This document shows positions 1 through 10,633 of a DNA stretch of 64,000 bases, one piece after another. The notes below the pieces were generated by a model, which was not told the origin of the DNA, did no database searches, and was given only the letters and a program-made list of their open reading frames with translations. This stretch comes from Diadema setosum (lineage: Eukaryota > Echinodermata > Echinoidea > Diadematoida > Diadematidae): positions 25,450,192 to 25,514,191 of the forward strand of contig CM067072.1 in assembly GCA_033980235.1 (NCBI GenBank), written 5' to 3'. How positions within the stretch are numbered: position 1 is the first letter of the stretch; every line of letters starts with the position of its first letter. The translations under genes and the position numbers were made by a program.

Positions 1-93
1 ACATACATCGTTATAATGATCGTATGGCGTGTGACGCTTGACATTTGGATCTGTTAAGCAAACACAAACATTATAAACTTCTCCCATACTCAC

Positions 94-246
94 CCGAATC
101 GGGGATTGGGGATCGTCCGCCGAGACCATCTCGATGTCCGAGTCGTCGTCATCCTCTACGACAGGCTGCAGACCTTCATCCCGTCACAGCACCTCCGCCA
201 GATGTTCGTAACGAAACTCCCGTTCTCCGTGTCCCTCACAACGAAC
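94..246 (-). pseudogene. Decayed internal exon, acidic segment, unidentified
   Basis: On the minus strand a long T/G-rich tract ending in TAG gives a strong splice acceptor just above 246, and a GTGAGT donor lies just below 94. One phase between them reads through about 50 codons with a single in-frame TGA: a basic half containing GEREFRYEHLAEVL, then the stop, then an acidic half containing VVEDDDDSDIEMVSADD. TGG to TGA would explain the stop. Together with the exon at 731-948 on the same strand this looks like a dying multi-exon gene, or one with a sequencing error. I do not recognise the family. The splice-site quality is the main support. Confidence 0.4.
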
Positions 247-730
247 CTACATAAACAAACAAAACAAAAAAAGGCAAGAAGGTATGTTGCAACATTTTCA
301 TGAATACTGACGTAGCGTTTATGTTAAGATACATTTTTAACCGCAGCTCTGATAAAATAATAATCATATTTTTGTGCTTTTAACCGGGACAGAGTTTGCA
401 ATTGGATTAGCACTTATCAGAACTGAGGTTTAAATGTTAAATTTCTGAATTTTTCTCAAGGTTACTTTCTAAACCATCCACCTGCCGTTCACGTGAAAGT
501 CTTGCTCTAATGCAAGACGGGATTACATTTTAGCAACAACCGTAAATTGGTGAATCCTCCTCAACATAACAATATAATCGGCGAGAATGTACGGCAAAGA
601 AAAAAATACAAACGATGTGATCGTGCACACACAAATAAATTATATTTACAACATTTACTTTTTTTTCAGTATTTGAAATCCAACTGTTGTAATGCAGAAG
701 TTAACATATAGATGCATGGGATATACTTAC

Positions 731-948
731 AACTGCCTTGAAAGGATCGCTGGTCTTCACAACTACCTCTTCACCTCTAGTCCCGTCGACGTTCATCAAG
801 TTCACGGCATCTCCCTCTTGAAGAAAGGCTGGAGACTTCAGCGTAAGGCCACAAACGAGGATCGAGCCCGCGGACCTGGCGCTTCAGAAGAGGCTCCCGA
901 AGCTCCTCTGGGCTGACGTAGGACGACACGCTTCGGTAGTTGGTCCAT
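731..948 (-). pseudogene. Decayed internal exon, possible PUA-like segment
   Basis: An acceptor ending CTACAG sits above 948 and a perfect GTAAGT donor below 731. The upper part reads WTNYRSVSSYVSPEEL and continues REPLLKRQVRGLDP in one phase. The lower part reads well only in another phase, with LKSPAFLQEGDAVNLMNVDG followed by a Val-rich stretch up to the donor. One small indel near 850-870 would join them. The second half loosely recalls the beta-rich PUA region of RNA-modifying enzymes (a G-D-x-V-x-V pattern), but this is weak. It probably lies upstream of the exon at 94-246 in the same transcript. Confidence 0.38.
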
Positions 949-949
949 C

Positions 950-2050
950 TGTAGGTATATTGATCTAAAGAAACATGAAGTAAGATAAAGTTTGAGCCAT
1001 GATAATGCTTACATGGCTGTTTATGGTTCAGAACACTTTTTTACTTAAATGAAACAATTAGAACAATTCGTTTCTGACGATGCATGAACTCTTTAAGCCA
1101 GTAAGGTACGAATTAAAGAATTTCATCGGCATTCGGACTGTAGTTTAAGAAACACGATAACAACAAAATTGCTTGATGATGTTTATAATCACTTGACTTT
1201 GACGGCTTCGTCACCTTCAAAGATGACGGTTGCTGCCAACCAAATCTTGCTCTTCTGGTCTCTCGCCTGGACACTGCATTTCCGTTGTTCAGCAGCCATC
1301 AATGTCGAATTCCACGAGCGAACAACCTTATTGCGTTTAGAATCTGTTAGAGTACTAGTAAGCGTTGTCAAAAGTTTTGTAAGGAAGAAGCGTGTAGAAG
1401 CTCTGTGACGATGTCCGAGAGAATCAAGCATTTGACCGAATTCTTGTACTACCAATCTTTTTGTACGAAATTATCTTTACTGAGGTTCTGACACAATAGG
1501 AGGCACCTAACCCAATCACATTCCGGGATGGCGATTACGCAGACAAACAAAACCGCGCTAATACCAGTGTGATGGACTAGTGATATAGGGGAACTAGTTC
1601 TCATTGTTGCGATTAGTAGAAGATTTAGCTCGATTATGCGAACCAATGGCTGTCGGTGACCAAATTGTTCCTCGATGCATCATTTCACCCCTCAGATTCG
1701 TTGGACTAAATCATTTCCATTGCTAGTATCATCACAAGAATATCTAATGTCATTGGAGCTGATATGGATGGAAACAGAAGAGAAATGTATATTTTGATAA
1801 AAACCGTCCCGGATAGTAATGATTGTTAAAAATATGAAATGTTATGTTTGTAAATGCAGTAATAATACGTGCGACATCCCGTATTTCCTTTGACTGTACT
1901 AAAGATTACTGCAAAATCTTACGTATTCGTTATTCACAGCTCGAAATTGTCACCACACCTGACTGATGAGTAGTGTTTCATGCTAGTACATATGTGTACT
2001 CTTGAATTTATACTGAAATACTCGCTGACACTACATGTCCATTACTTTTA
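950..2050. other. No gene seen
   Basis: AT-rich sequence with only short unsupported open frames on both strands. A minus-strand frame at 1189-1455 has a moderately protein-like composition but no convincing splice sites or recognisable motif. Confidence 0.4.
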
Positions 2051-2051
2051 C

Positions 2052-2755
2052 CATCCACAACCACGGCAATATTTCAACTTCTGCATCAAATGCGTCTATA
2101 TATTCAACCAAGTACGATATTTTCTTGTTTTCTTTTTCAACTCTTTGTTTGTATCTTTCAATTCTTCCGACTTCTTTAACTGTTTTTCTCTTTGTGAAGC
2201 GAGTGACATGCCTAATAATAGTCTGCCTTATGGAATCGTTGTATCGACCCCCTCAAATGTTAGAATTGTGTCATCTTCCATGAGATCAATCAGCTCTTGT
2301 AGTTCCTTCTCCCTCCTTTTGAGAAACTCCACTCGTTCCTGTAGATGTTTTGAATCCTCACTCATTCCTGTAGATTTCCTTAGCCTTTGCTTCTTCTGAT
2401 GCCAAGCTTGCTTGCACAATTTTCTTTTGCTGTCTGTATCATCTTCTTACAATGCTTCAATTTGAGCTCTTGCTCTGATGAGTTGTTCTTTGGTAAGATG
2501 TAACTCCTCTTGAAGCTCCTGAACAACAGTTTCCAATTTTGTACGTTCCGTTTTCATCTTCTGGATTTCCTCCCTTCTCTTTAATTTCTTGTTTACATTC
2601 CTTGGATTTCTCTTTTGTAGTTTGACTTTGCGAGAGTTAAGTGCCTTTTCCAGTTGCACCAATTCTTTTTCTTTGGTGGCATACTTCTCCTTGTACACTT
2701 TGAGTTCACATAAGGCAGGATCAAATTCTGCAGTAAGCTTGCCCATATCCTTCAC
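2052..2755 (-). pseudogene. Coiled-coil protein fragment, homologous to the 23 kb coiled-coil/BEN gene
   Basis: Minus-strand coding, broken by several frameshifts. From 2755 down a heptad-rich coiled coil contains TAEFDPALCELKVYKEKY and then RNVNKKLKRREEIQKM. It aligns along its length with the coil at 23.6-23.9 kb (MKFNPLSDKLSEYTSNY, RNVNRRMEHRDQKFKDL), so the two loci are paralogous. A second frame at 2228-2419 continues the coil into DDTILTFEG. One extra G in a G run near 2257 would then open a long frame beginning GGRYNDSIRQTIIRHV and running to a GTAAAA donor at 2051. I recall this E..TF.GG.Y...IR arrangement from a large uncharacterised family in marine invertebrates and fish, often transposon-like. 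That recall is the weak part; the internal homology is seen directly. Function unknown. Confidence 0.6.
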
Positions 2756-3111
2756 CAGGATATCATATATATGTTGATTGTAGTTGTTTCAACTGCGCTG
2801 ACAGATTGATGAGGTCTGTTTCCTTCTCCTTTAGGTGCATGTTGTTGATACTGATGGAAAATGGTCATCATATTTGCAGCCATCCTCATCATCTGCATCT
2901 GCCCAGAGTTCAGTTCCCTCATTAGGTTTAGCTGGGCTTCTTGATTTTGTCTGTCCATCTCTTCCTCCCACTTGCGCTGATTGGTAGTGTGGCGCTCTTC
3001 AGCTTCTTGGAATCTTTTGATTTTCGGCAGCCATTGTCTCCCCAATCATTTCTGCTACCATTTTCATGGATTTCTCAAGCTTATTTTTCTTCTGGCCCTT
3101 CTGCGAAACTC
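2752..3111 (-). pseudogene. Second exon of a Myb/SANT-like protein (helical C-terminus)
   Basis: A pyrimidine tract ending CTATAG gives a strong minus-strand acceptor at 3112-3113. The exon opens with GVSQKGQKKNKLEKSMKMVA and continues MIGETMAAENQK. One extra A near 3020 shifts the phase, after which it reads RFQEAEERHTTNQRKWEEEM and a Met/Gln-rich tail ending near HQYQQHAPKGEG. Glu/Arg helices with a Met/Gln-rich end are typical of the C-terminal half of invertebrate Myb/SANT-like proteins. The exon pairs with the SANT exon at 4118-5010 through a GTAAGC donor at 4117. The last codons run into the coiled-coil gene in another frame, so the true end is uncertain. Confidence 0.6.
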
Positions 3112-3119
3112 CTATAGCA

Positions 3120-4060
3120 AAAGAGAAAGAGAAAAAAGAGGTGCATAAAAATTCAGTGTTAATTTCTAAAGAATTTATTTGTGTCAACATAAAAAATTTA
3201 TACAAAATAATATCTTGCACCTGGCTATAAAGCGATAAATGTCAAAAAGTTAGCAAGGTCTATATTAAAACTTGCATTGTGCATCCTTTGTTCTATATCA
3301 TCGGTCAACAGTAGGTCAAGGAAAAAAAACAACTCCCGAGTCAAAAAATTCAAAAGTCAAAATCATTCAGGAGTGCAGTGTGGATTGGCCAAGATGTTTT
3401 GCAGACACAGCATTAACCAAGCACACTCTTTAATGTGCAAACTTCAATGATTAAATGAATTAATTGCCTACCAGATTGCATTCATGTAGGGCTGATAGGG
3501 GCAAGGCTTATGCATCCAGCAGTTTGCATCTATTATTAGTATATATATTTGTCGATTAACAATTTTTAGAGTAAAGCTTATTTACTTTTTTTTAATAACA
3601 TACTTAAAGGACATTTCTGTCCAGAATTTAATACATTTTAAAAGAAAGAAAGAAAAAAAAAAACTACAAAAGTGTGAAAATGGGATATCAAATAAGGAAG
3701 TTAAGACATTTTAAAATGTCACCTTATTTTCGGAAAACATATCTTGACCAGTCTTTCTAATGCATGAGTTGATGATGTCATCCCCTCACAAATTTTTATA
3801 TAATGCACATGAAATTTTGAAAAATTCAAGTTTTTAGCCTACAATGGCAAAAAAAAAAAAAAAAAAATCCCCATTTCAAAATAGAGTAGAGTAAACATTA
3901 TTTCTTGTGTATATTGGTTGGTCATTAGGCAAGTTTTACATTCTCGTAACAGAACTATGAGATTTTTGTCATTTCTGCATATTAAATGAATAGAAAATTG
4001 TGAGGGTATGACATCAACTCTCTCATTTGAATAATCATAACTTTAAGGACTAGTCATGAG
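3120..4060. other. Intron of the SANT-like gene, with low complexity
   Basis: AT-rich sequence between the two SANT-gene exons, with an A run near 3849-3866, C and A runs at 4064-4087, and the inverted-repeat element listed separately. No coding signal. Confidence 0.5.
3765..4023. repeat. Foldback/MITE-like inverted repeat
   Basis: GAGTTGATGATGTCATCCCC near 3768 is matched in reverse complement by a copy ending ATGACATCAACTC near 4022. The arms extend into CTCACAA/TTGTGAG and degenerate inward. The interior is AT-rich and non-coding. It looks like a short non-autonomous DNA element inside the SANT-gene intron. Target duplications are not clear. Confidence 0.55.
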
Positions 4061-4117
4061 TTTACCCCCCCCCCCAAAAAAAAAAAATAAATAATAATAA
4101 AAAGATCAGTGGCTTAC

Positions 4118-5010
4118 CATGATAACCTGTAGAATTTGTTGGAGCCTTTCTTTTAGCCCCACTTGTACTGGGTCCAGGAGTCGCTGGCCTGGTTGCTGGT
4201 GGTGGTGGTACAGGGAGATCGTTGTCATGATCAAGAGGAAGACCTTGCTCTTCATCATTGGCACTAGCACTAGCAGTGGTTTGGAGCAAGGCAGGGTCAT
4301 CTTCAGCATCACCGACTACTGTATTAGGCCCTACGCTGTTATTTTCATGAGGGGTTAATTTTCGCGAATCACAGTTGGACCGCGAATTTAACAGCACGCA
4401 AAAATGTCACCACACGCTAAGGTCGTAGTGCGCTTATGTAGGCCTCCGTGTCAATTCGCGAAAACAACATCTCGCGAACATGTCCGTAACCTCCTCATTC
4501 GTGAAAATATTTGTACGCGAAAATAACGGTGTATACAGTATGTCGACCTTGGAGCTTTCTTCAGAAGCAGCATTAACATCCTCTGCCTCTTCCCGGGCCT
4601 CTTCCACCGGAAAACCGCCTCCATGATCGTGTTCCGCATCGGCGTCGGCCTCACCAGCTTCGCCTTCATGCATGCCACTCATCAATAAAATTAGGTTGAC
4701 TGGCTCAGTGAGAGCCCTGTACCCCCAAATGAGGGAACACAAGTCCTCATTCGCCATTGTTTTTTTGCCTTTTCCACTAGTTTTATTGTGGCATTTAATC
4801 TTTAGCCACTTATACATTTGAGTCTGTTTTTTCAACCCCATGTTCCGAGAGTTTTCGTAATAGGGAATAGTATGCGGCAGCGTCAGCCTATGTCCCTCTG
4901 AGTTCTTCGTTTACTGCAGCCTCGCTGTGTAATTGCAGTAATAGTCTCTCCTCCTCTTTGGTCCACGCTCCAGCCATTATCAAGTGGTACACTGCACTGT
5001 AGGTAGTTGA
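4118..5010 (-). pseudogene. Myb/SANT-like DNA-binding protein, first coding exon, broken
   Basis: Read on the minus strand from about 5010. A Myb/SANT-like helix opens with AGAWTKEEERLLLQL and reaches ELRGT before an in-frame stop. It continues AAAYYSLLRKLSEHGVEK, then needs another frame for MYKWLKIKCHNKTSGKGK and DLCSLIWGYRALTEP. The W-EE-LL-L, Y-LL-KLSEHG and K-K-P pattern is that of trihelix/SANT domains found in Harbinger-associated and host regulators. An acidic linker and a Pro-rich block (PPPPATRPATPGPSTSGAKR) follow, then a GTAAGC donor at 4117. Breaks seen: at least two in-frame stops, a phase change, and a 224 bp MITE (4317-4540). It would bind DNA in the nucleus if intact. Some breaks could be sequence error, but the MITE is not. 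Confidence 0.65.
4317..4540. mobile_element. TA-flanked MITE inserted in the SANT-like coding exon
   Basis: The ends are CTGTATTAGGCCCTACGCTG on the left and, in reverse complement, CTGTATACACCGTTATTTTC on the right. Both are flanked by TA, as expected for a Tc1/mariner-type target duplication. The interior repeats the word TTCGCGAA several times. Removing it would join the acidic EESSKVD end to the VGDAEDD continuation of the SANT-like protein. Confidence 0.65.
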
Positions 5011-5074
5011 AAATTTCCTCAATAGTTAAAGGAGACCTCTGGATGATTTTCAGATTTTTACATTTGAACAACTA

Positions 5075-7100
5075 TAAATTAGTTATACTGAGGACAGAGT
5101 TTCAGAATTTGTAATGACTGGGATGAAGAATAAGAATATTTTCAAAATTTAGAATAAATTGCAATGAACAAGGATGATGACATGGCAGAGTCACCATAAG
5201 AATGCATGAGTTGGGGCTCAAGGAAGCAGAACAAAAGAAGAAGGCATGCATAGATTATACACAGGTGAACTCGCAATCAAGTGGTATTGTAATGTAATTA
5301 CACTGCTACATTTCTGAAATATGTGAACCTCCTATGTCATCATCCTTGTTCAGTGTAATTTGTTTAAGGTTTTTAAAAGTATTGTTTCTCTGCTCAAGAA
5401 CCACAGTAAATTCCACAAATCTATACATGGAGTTGTTGATTTATGTACTACATGATGTGAAATTATGAAAATCGTTTGGAATGTCCCTTTAAGTAACATT
5501 TAACAGCACAAACGACAACAGATTTTTACCTGCACACTGTATACCCAGCACTTGACAAACACAAGGTACGATATTAGAAATACGCCAGAGGCGGACTGTA
5601 CCATACTGGAAGAGGAAGATCCGTGAAGAAGAAGAAGACACAGCAACTCGAGTACAGTTTTGCGCAGCACATATTTGTATAGGGCATGCATACAATTAAA
5701 CAATACAACACGATGCAATACCACAATGCCATCGCTGTGAACATCACACGAACGACATACTACTGTAGTTGTAGTCGTGTGTATGTTTACATACACAAAT
5801 TACGTGTGGATGATACTAAACATACATATCTTTAGAATGCAAATTGTTTGTCCCCATATCCAAAATAATAACTGTAGGCTTCCTTGACATATGAACATAC
5901 ATTCAAAATAGAATGTGAATCCTGTCCCATTCTTTGAAGGAATGACCTCCTTCTCCCCAACAGAGCTGTGAGAGGACTAAGAGAAGATAGTTCCTTGATG
6001 AATAACACATTCTGCTGAAACACTAATTCAGAATCTTTGGAACACAAATCGTTTGTGCCCATGTCTCAAGTAATAATTGTGGGTTTGCTCGACATATATG
6101 AACATAATTCGAAATATAAAGCAAATCCTGACCCATTCTTTTGAAGGAAAGACCTCCTTCTCCCCTTGTCGTGGTATGTACAAACACATACATTGTGTGA
6201 AATGGCATCGAAAAGTTTAACATGTTTAGGCCTCAAATCACAGAATTTGCTTCGCGATATGGAGATATTCATGTCTTCACTGAACAGGCGTTGTGCTCCG
6301 CCCAGAGACATAAGCATGTACTTGGTGTCGTAAGGCGGCTTTCCTCTCTCGTTCCCTCTCTCACTCTCGGGCAATGCTGGTAGCGTGCTACTTGTCAGGA
6401 CGCTTGCTGCACACACAATAGAGATGCTCGTCCACGACTTGAATTTGTGGGTTGAAGGATTTTATTCCCTCGCACTGCAAAAGTCACACAACTTGAAGAA
6501 AATACAAAGAAGACAAGAAGAAGTAAAGTATGTAGAAACAGAAGATGTGGAAAACAGAAGAAGAGTATAGCTAGAAGAAGACACAATGGCAGAATGACAC
6601 AAAACAGAAGACCCTGAAAAGATACAAACAGACAAAAAGGCAATCCATCATAAGTATGGACTTTTGTAAATACACATTGTATCTTAACCAATTTCCGCAC
6701 AACACCAATTATGTATACAAATACACAACTATCACTTATACCACATTGACATCCCTCATAACAATTGACTGCACCCTTATATACATGTATTTACCAATAC
6801 AGATATCCATTGTCATCAAATGCATCGTAATAAAATTTGTTCACACTGTAATTTTGAAGTGTCCACAGTTCTATGTTTGTTGTTACACTTCACATTGAAT
6901 ACTCCCATGTGCTGTTTGTTTCCTATTGTTGTAATCAGCCTCTATGGTAATTCACAACTTAGTCGTATACTTGTCGATTACAAAACTATAACAGTGAATC
7001 AGTGAAAAACAGTGAAACATTTTGTCAAAAGCAAACTATAAAATGACACACCAAGTTATGTAAGAAATTCTTCAGTTTGTTTGTTCGTTAATCATAGCAA
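5075..7100. other. No gene seen; contains a tandem duplication
   Basis: AT-rich sequence with short unsupported frames. The word GAAGTGTCCACAGTTC occurs near 6857 and again near 7140. The clearest structure is the tandem duplication at 5830-6165. Confidence 0.4.
5830..6165. repeat. Two-copy diverged tandem repeat, period ~205 bp
   Basis: The block near 5830-5960 ending GACCTCCTTCTCCCC is repeated near 6037-6165 in the same order, with shared words GACATAT, GAACATA and CCCATTCTTT. The copies differ by many substitutions, so the duplication is old. Non-coding as far as I can see. Confidence 0.55.
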
Positions 7101-7160
7101 CTAAATAAATCTGCTTCAAAGTTCATGTCGTATGTTCTGAAGTGTCCACAGTTCAAAAGT

Positions 7161-7530
7161 TTATTTTGGCTTATGGTCGTTGTAGCACTTGGGACAAACA
7201 GCTACGCCGCATCGAACGCAACCATATGTTGTTCGCTTTCTCTGTTTGTTCTTGCAGTCGGAACACACGGTGCAATCACATGCACGATTCCCGTCTTCGA
7301 ACTTGCATTTGCGCTTTCCTCGGGTGCGAGATCCTCCAGCTGGGGACATAGGTCCTTGTAATCTTGCATCACGAACTGGACCCATCATTGCTTCATATAC
7401 CTTGACATAGAACTTCGCACGAGGCATGGGATGCGGATTTACTTTGGTGTACAGGATGTACGCATTTAGAATTGCTTTTTGAATGAATCTAAATGCTACC
7501 TTCACAGTCCAGTGGTTGATTTTCCTATTA
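7161..7530 (-). pseudogene. piggyBac-like transposase, C-terminal fragment
   Basis: The last ~120 residues of a piggyBac-type (DDE_Tnp_1_7) transposase. It reads WTVKVAFRFIQKAILNAYI, NPHPMPRAKFYVKVYEAMM and PVRDARLQGPM, and ends in the Cys-rich zinc-binding tail: CTVCSDCKNKQRKRTTYGC, CVRCGVAVCPKCYNDHKPK, stop. The intact enzyme excises and inserts DNA at TTAA; the Cys-rich tail contacts the element ends. The catalytic Asp region is absent upstream: beyond ~7530 the frame runs into a different repeat (7513-7655). So this is a 5'-truncated piece. A second, more damaged copy lies at 18.02-18.40 kb. Confidence 0.82.
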
Positions 7531-7655
7531 TATTCCTTATTCTTATGTTTAGAAAAACACCTTGTTATAACCGAAATCTCGCTATATCCAAACTCGTTAT
7601 AAATGGCACTTGTTTCCATTGAACAACACGAAATAACACAAATGACCAGAAAAAC
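7513..7655. repeat. Uninterrupted paralogue of the TE-A target site
   Basis: From GGTTGATTTTC to GACCAGAAAAACTC this segment matches, in two halves, the sequences on either side of the 18.7 kb element. 7513-7599 corresponds to 24091-24165, and 7596-7655 to 42826-42905. The junction is the TATA in CTCGCTATAT. It therefore serves as an empty-site reference. Confidence 0.8.
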
Positions 7656-7789
7656 TCAGGTGTTTGGTACAGCACTCCCAGAAGTGCGATTACTTATTTA
7701 GCGCTAACCCTGTTAGCAAAATTCACATCAGCCATTTCCCTCCTTAATTCCCATAAACACTCTTGATATGTACTTGTAATACAGCATCA

Positions 7790-8110
7790 CAACACTAGCT
7801 CATTTTTGGTGAGGGGATGTAGAAAGTCTCAAAATGTTATGAGGTAGCTAATTTACATATTTTGCAACAAGAATCACAATGAATCTGACCACTTGCACTT
7901 AGAACCTTCCCACCAAGTTACATCCCCATAATACACGTCACCAGTTCTGAATATGAGCCTCAAAGCCAGAAGGGATATCAAATGTGCAAAGTAGGTCCCT
8001 ACTTTACATATTTTACATCAAGATACAAATCAAATCTGACCACTAGCCCTAAGTACCTTCCCACCAAGCCCAGGCCCTCAACTTGCCTTTGACTAGATGT
8101 GTACGCATGT
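7790..8110. repeat. Degenerate repeats related to the R1 left flank
   Basis: Words such as CACCAAGTTACA, GAGCCTCAAAGCCA and TCTGACCAC recur two to three times here and again at 8600-8680, 18830-18890 and 43910-43980. Non-coding. Confidence 0.5.
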
Positions 8111-8307
8111 GCTTCCTGAATATCAAGGAAAAGGGATAATTTTTCAAGCTTGTACGCATTTTTGTCTGCGATATTTCAAAAATAAAGAAAAATTTGTGTC
8201 CTCAAAATTTGAGAAAGGGTGATTTTCATATTCCAACAACGTCACAAGCACAAGCCACTCTCTCAGCCCATTCAATATGATTTTCACTTTCATAGTGAAT
8301 GAGTTTT

Positions 8308-8985
8308 TAATTTTTAACTTTGTTTTCTTAACGTTTCAATTGCGTTTATACTCATAGCTATAATAAAATGAAATTTTAATTAATAGTGTAAAATGGAAAC
8401 TGCCTGAATGAAAACTTTAAGTATTTACAGTGTATTTGAAATATTAAAAGTATGGTTATATTTTGAACCAATTTCTCCTCATTTGCTGGGAAAAAGGGTC
8501 AAAGTGAGTCCAAATGTCCTTGAAATTTACTAAAATAGGGGGTCATTTTAAAGTTTTTGAATGAGTTAGGTTACACCTTTAAAGACACAGTTGAGGGACC
8601 AGACCACCAAGTTACACCTCACCATTTCTGAAAATGAGCCACAAAGCAAAAAAAGCATAAAATATGCAAATTAGCTACCTTACTAGAGGCCATGACCACC
8701 ACCCAACCAAGTGATCTCGCTTTTCACCTCGGAAGAACCTACTTGGAAGAGGGGTGTAGCCGTAACCAACTGACTTTTGACTTTATGTTCCCTACTTTTA
8801 ACTTTCACATTGTGCCTCCTTTGTTTTTACTCTTTGCCTGTGTTTTCTTGACTTCTTTCTCCCCTGGTGTTTCGTCCTTAGCAAAGGAGCCGGCAAAAAG
8901 TCTTTTGAACTCTTCAATTTCATTCTCTGTCCACTAATGCCGTGCTCTGCATACTCTCTTCTTCATGAATTCTTAAATTCTTAAA
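8308..8985 (-). repeat. R1 copy a, truncated, with a SANT-like exon remnant
   Basis: First of three copies (others at 18.5 and 43.6 kb) of a dispersed block. Shared landmarks are TTTTCTTAACG, CATAGCTATAATAAAAT, GGGTCAAAGTGAGTCC and GAGGCCATGACCACCACCC, in that order. The minus strand of the right part carries the SANT-like exon described at 44.05-44.29 kb, but here the acceptor side is lost after ~8985. Confidence 0.7.
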
Positions 8986-9237
8986 ATCAACATTGTCAAA
9001 GCACCTAGGCCCATATGTTTGATTATAATTATCATATGTGTTTTTTTTTTTTTTTCTGAAGTGGATGTGTGTATGAATTGGTGAATAACATTTTTTAATG
9101 AAATTATATTATTACCGGTAAATTCTTGTAGTGATAGATTGTGAGTGATTAAAAAGTGAATTCATGTGAAGGGGAAGGGGTAGTCTCATTTGTTCATTAG
9201 ACCTCGAGATCTCTGATTTCATTTTTGGTAATGTGTT

Positions 9238-9253
9238 GGCCCTGAAAAGGGCC
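9238..9253 (-). promoter_or_regulatory. Histone-type mRNA 3' stem-loop downstream of the transposase
   Basis: On the minus strand GGCCCTTTTCAGGGCC fits every position of the metazoan replication-dependent histone stem-loop consensus (GGYYYTTHTHARRRCC): a 6 bp stem and a 4-nt loop. It is preceded by CCAAAAC, the usual A-rich 5' flank, and followed by AACACA. It begins 31 nt after the TAA of the pogo-like frame, the spacing typical of histone mRNAs. Downstream sequence is purine-rich but I see no clear U7-binding element. No histone coding sequence is present. Confidence 0.65.
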
Positions 9254-9284
9254 GTTTTGGTGTAGACGCTAGACTCGCCTCGAG

Positions 9285-10540
9285 TTAAAACCAGAGGAAA
9301 TCCTCGTCCTCACTCTCCTCCTCGAAGAATGTTCTCAACTCGGAGTCGGAGTCATCAGAGTCGGGGTACATCAAGTCGTCTGAATGGTAGTCATCGACTT
9401 CCTCTCCAACTGGCTCCTCTACTTCGTTGTCTGCCCACAGGACATCATCCTCTGTCCCGTCCAAGTTGTTGGATATGCAGTACTTCTTGAAGGACTTGCA
9501 AATCAGCTCAGGGGTGATCTCCTCCCATGCCTCCAAGATTCACGAACAGATTGTAGGCAGGTCGACCTTCCGTTGTCGGCCTGTCTTGGTGTACGTGTGC
9601 TTCCCGCTGATCATCAATTCGGTCCAGCGACGGCGGAGTCCATCTTTGAATGGCTTGTTGATGCACACATCCAGTGGCTGGAGGAGTGAAGTCATTCCAC
9701 CTGGAATGATGGCTAGGTCGACGTTCATTCCACGCATGGTAGCCTTGACCCCGTCGGTCTTATGGCAACGGAACGCGTCGAGAACCAACAGACTGCGCCG
9801 TCTGTTGAGCCCTGAAACCTGTCTGCCCCAGACACATGTCAGCCAGTCGTTGACGGGCGCCTCGTCCAGTGTCTTTCCCTTAAAGACGACGTAGGGCGGC
9901 AATCGCTCTCCGTCAGCTGTGCACGACAGCATCACCGTGAAACGTTCTTTTTCGTGCCCAGTGGTGGCGATGCTGATGGATTTGTGCCCTTCGTCGCTAC
10001 GGTGGCGTTACATGGGATGTCAAAGGTGAACGGGGTCTGGTCAGCATTGCCAATTCTCAAGAGAGGGTAGTCGTACTCCCTACGGACCTGAATGATGAAG
10101 CGTTGAAAGCTCAAGATCTTTTGGTCGACGTCATCTGGCAAACGCTGAGAAATGTGTGTGCGGCGACGTACGGACAGGCCATGCCTGCCCATAAATCTGT
10201 GAGCCCAGTGCTGGCTTGCTTTAAACTCAGCGATGCCAGTTGTAGTAGCGATTGCCCTCGCTTTCAACCTGAGAGCAGTCGTGGATATCCCGCAACCTTC
10301 TCGATGCTTCTCTTCTACCCACGCGAGGAGCTGTTCCTCCAGTTCAGGCCACTTTGCCTTCTTCCCTCTACGTGCTTTCTGTTGCTTCGGTGCTTGCTGA
10401 AGTTGCTGCATGCTTGCTCTCCATCGCCGAACATTTGCCTTGGAGATGTCGTATCTTCTACCTGCAGCTTGGTTTCCCTCCAATTCGGCAACTCTGATGA
10501 CCTTGAGCTTGAACGCAGCTGTGAATGGTTGACGATGCAT
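9285..10540 (-). pseudogene. Pogo/Tigger-like (Tc1/mariner superfamily) transposase, broken
   Basis: Start chosen at MHRQPFTAAFKLKVI, the usual N-terminus of the family; an upstream ATG at 10576 is also open. Order: a psq/Brinker-type helix-turn-helix (FKLKVIRVAELEGNQAAGRR, then VRRWR); a CENP-B-type second helix domain (ELEEQLLAWVEEKHREG); the DDE_1 catalytic core with IGNADQTPFTFD (first Asp), LLVLDAFRCHKTD (second Asp) and IIPGGMTSLLQPLDVCINK. The tail is acidic, ending ESEDEDFLWF. Two lesions are seen: a one-base frameshift near 9985 between VATKG and the KSISIATTGHEKERFT block, and an in-frame TGA at 9540-9542 after LPTIC-S, probably from TGG. Intact length would be about 420 residues. 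An intact copy would cut and paste DNA at TA. Terminal repeats were not found. Confidence 0.85.
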
Positions 10541-10633
10541 CTTGAGTAGAAGTGAGGCTGTACACGTGCTGGCCACTGCATTCTATACCAGTTCCATCCA
10601 GGAAAGGACTAGGGATCTTTTGATGATGTACAA

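Noticed and set aside
1189..1455. Minus-strand frame of 88 codons
   Set aside because: Plausible composition but no splice sites, homology or neighbour support; the plus strand is open over the same region.
9384..10549. Long plus-strand open frames opposite the transposase
   Set aside because: They are shadows of the minus-strand pogo-like coding sequence, which carries all the recognisable motifs.
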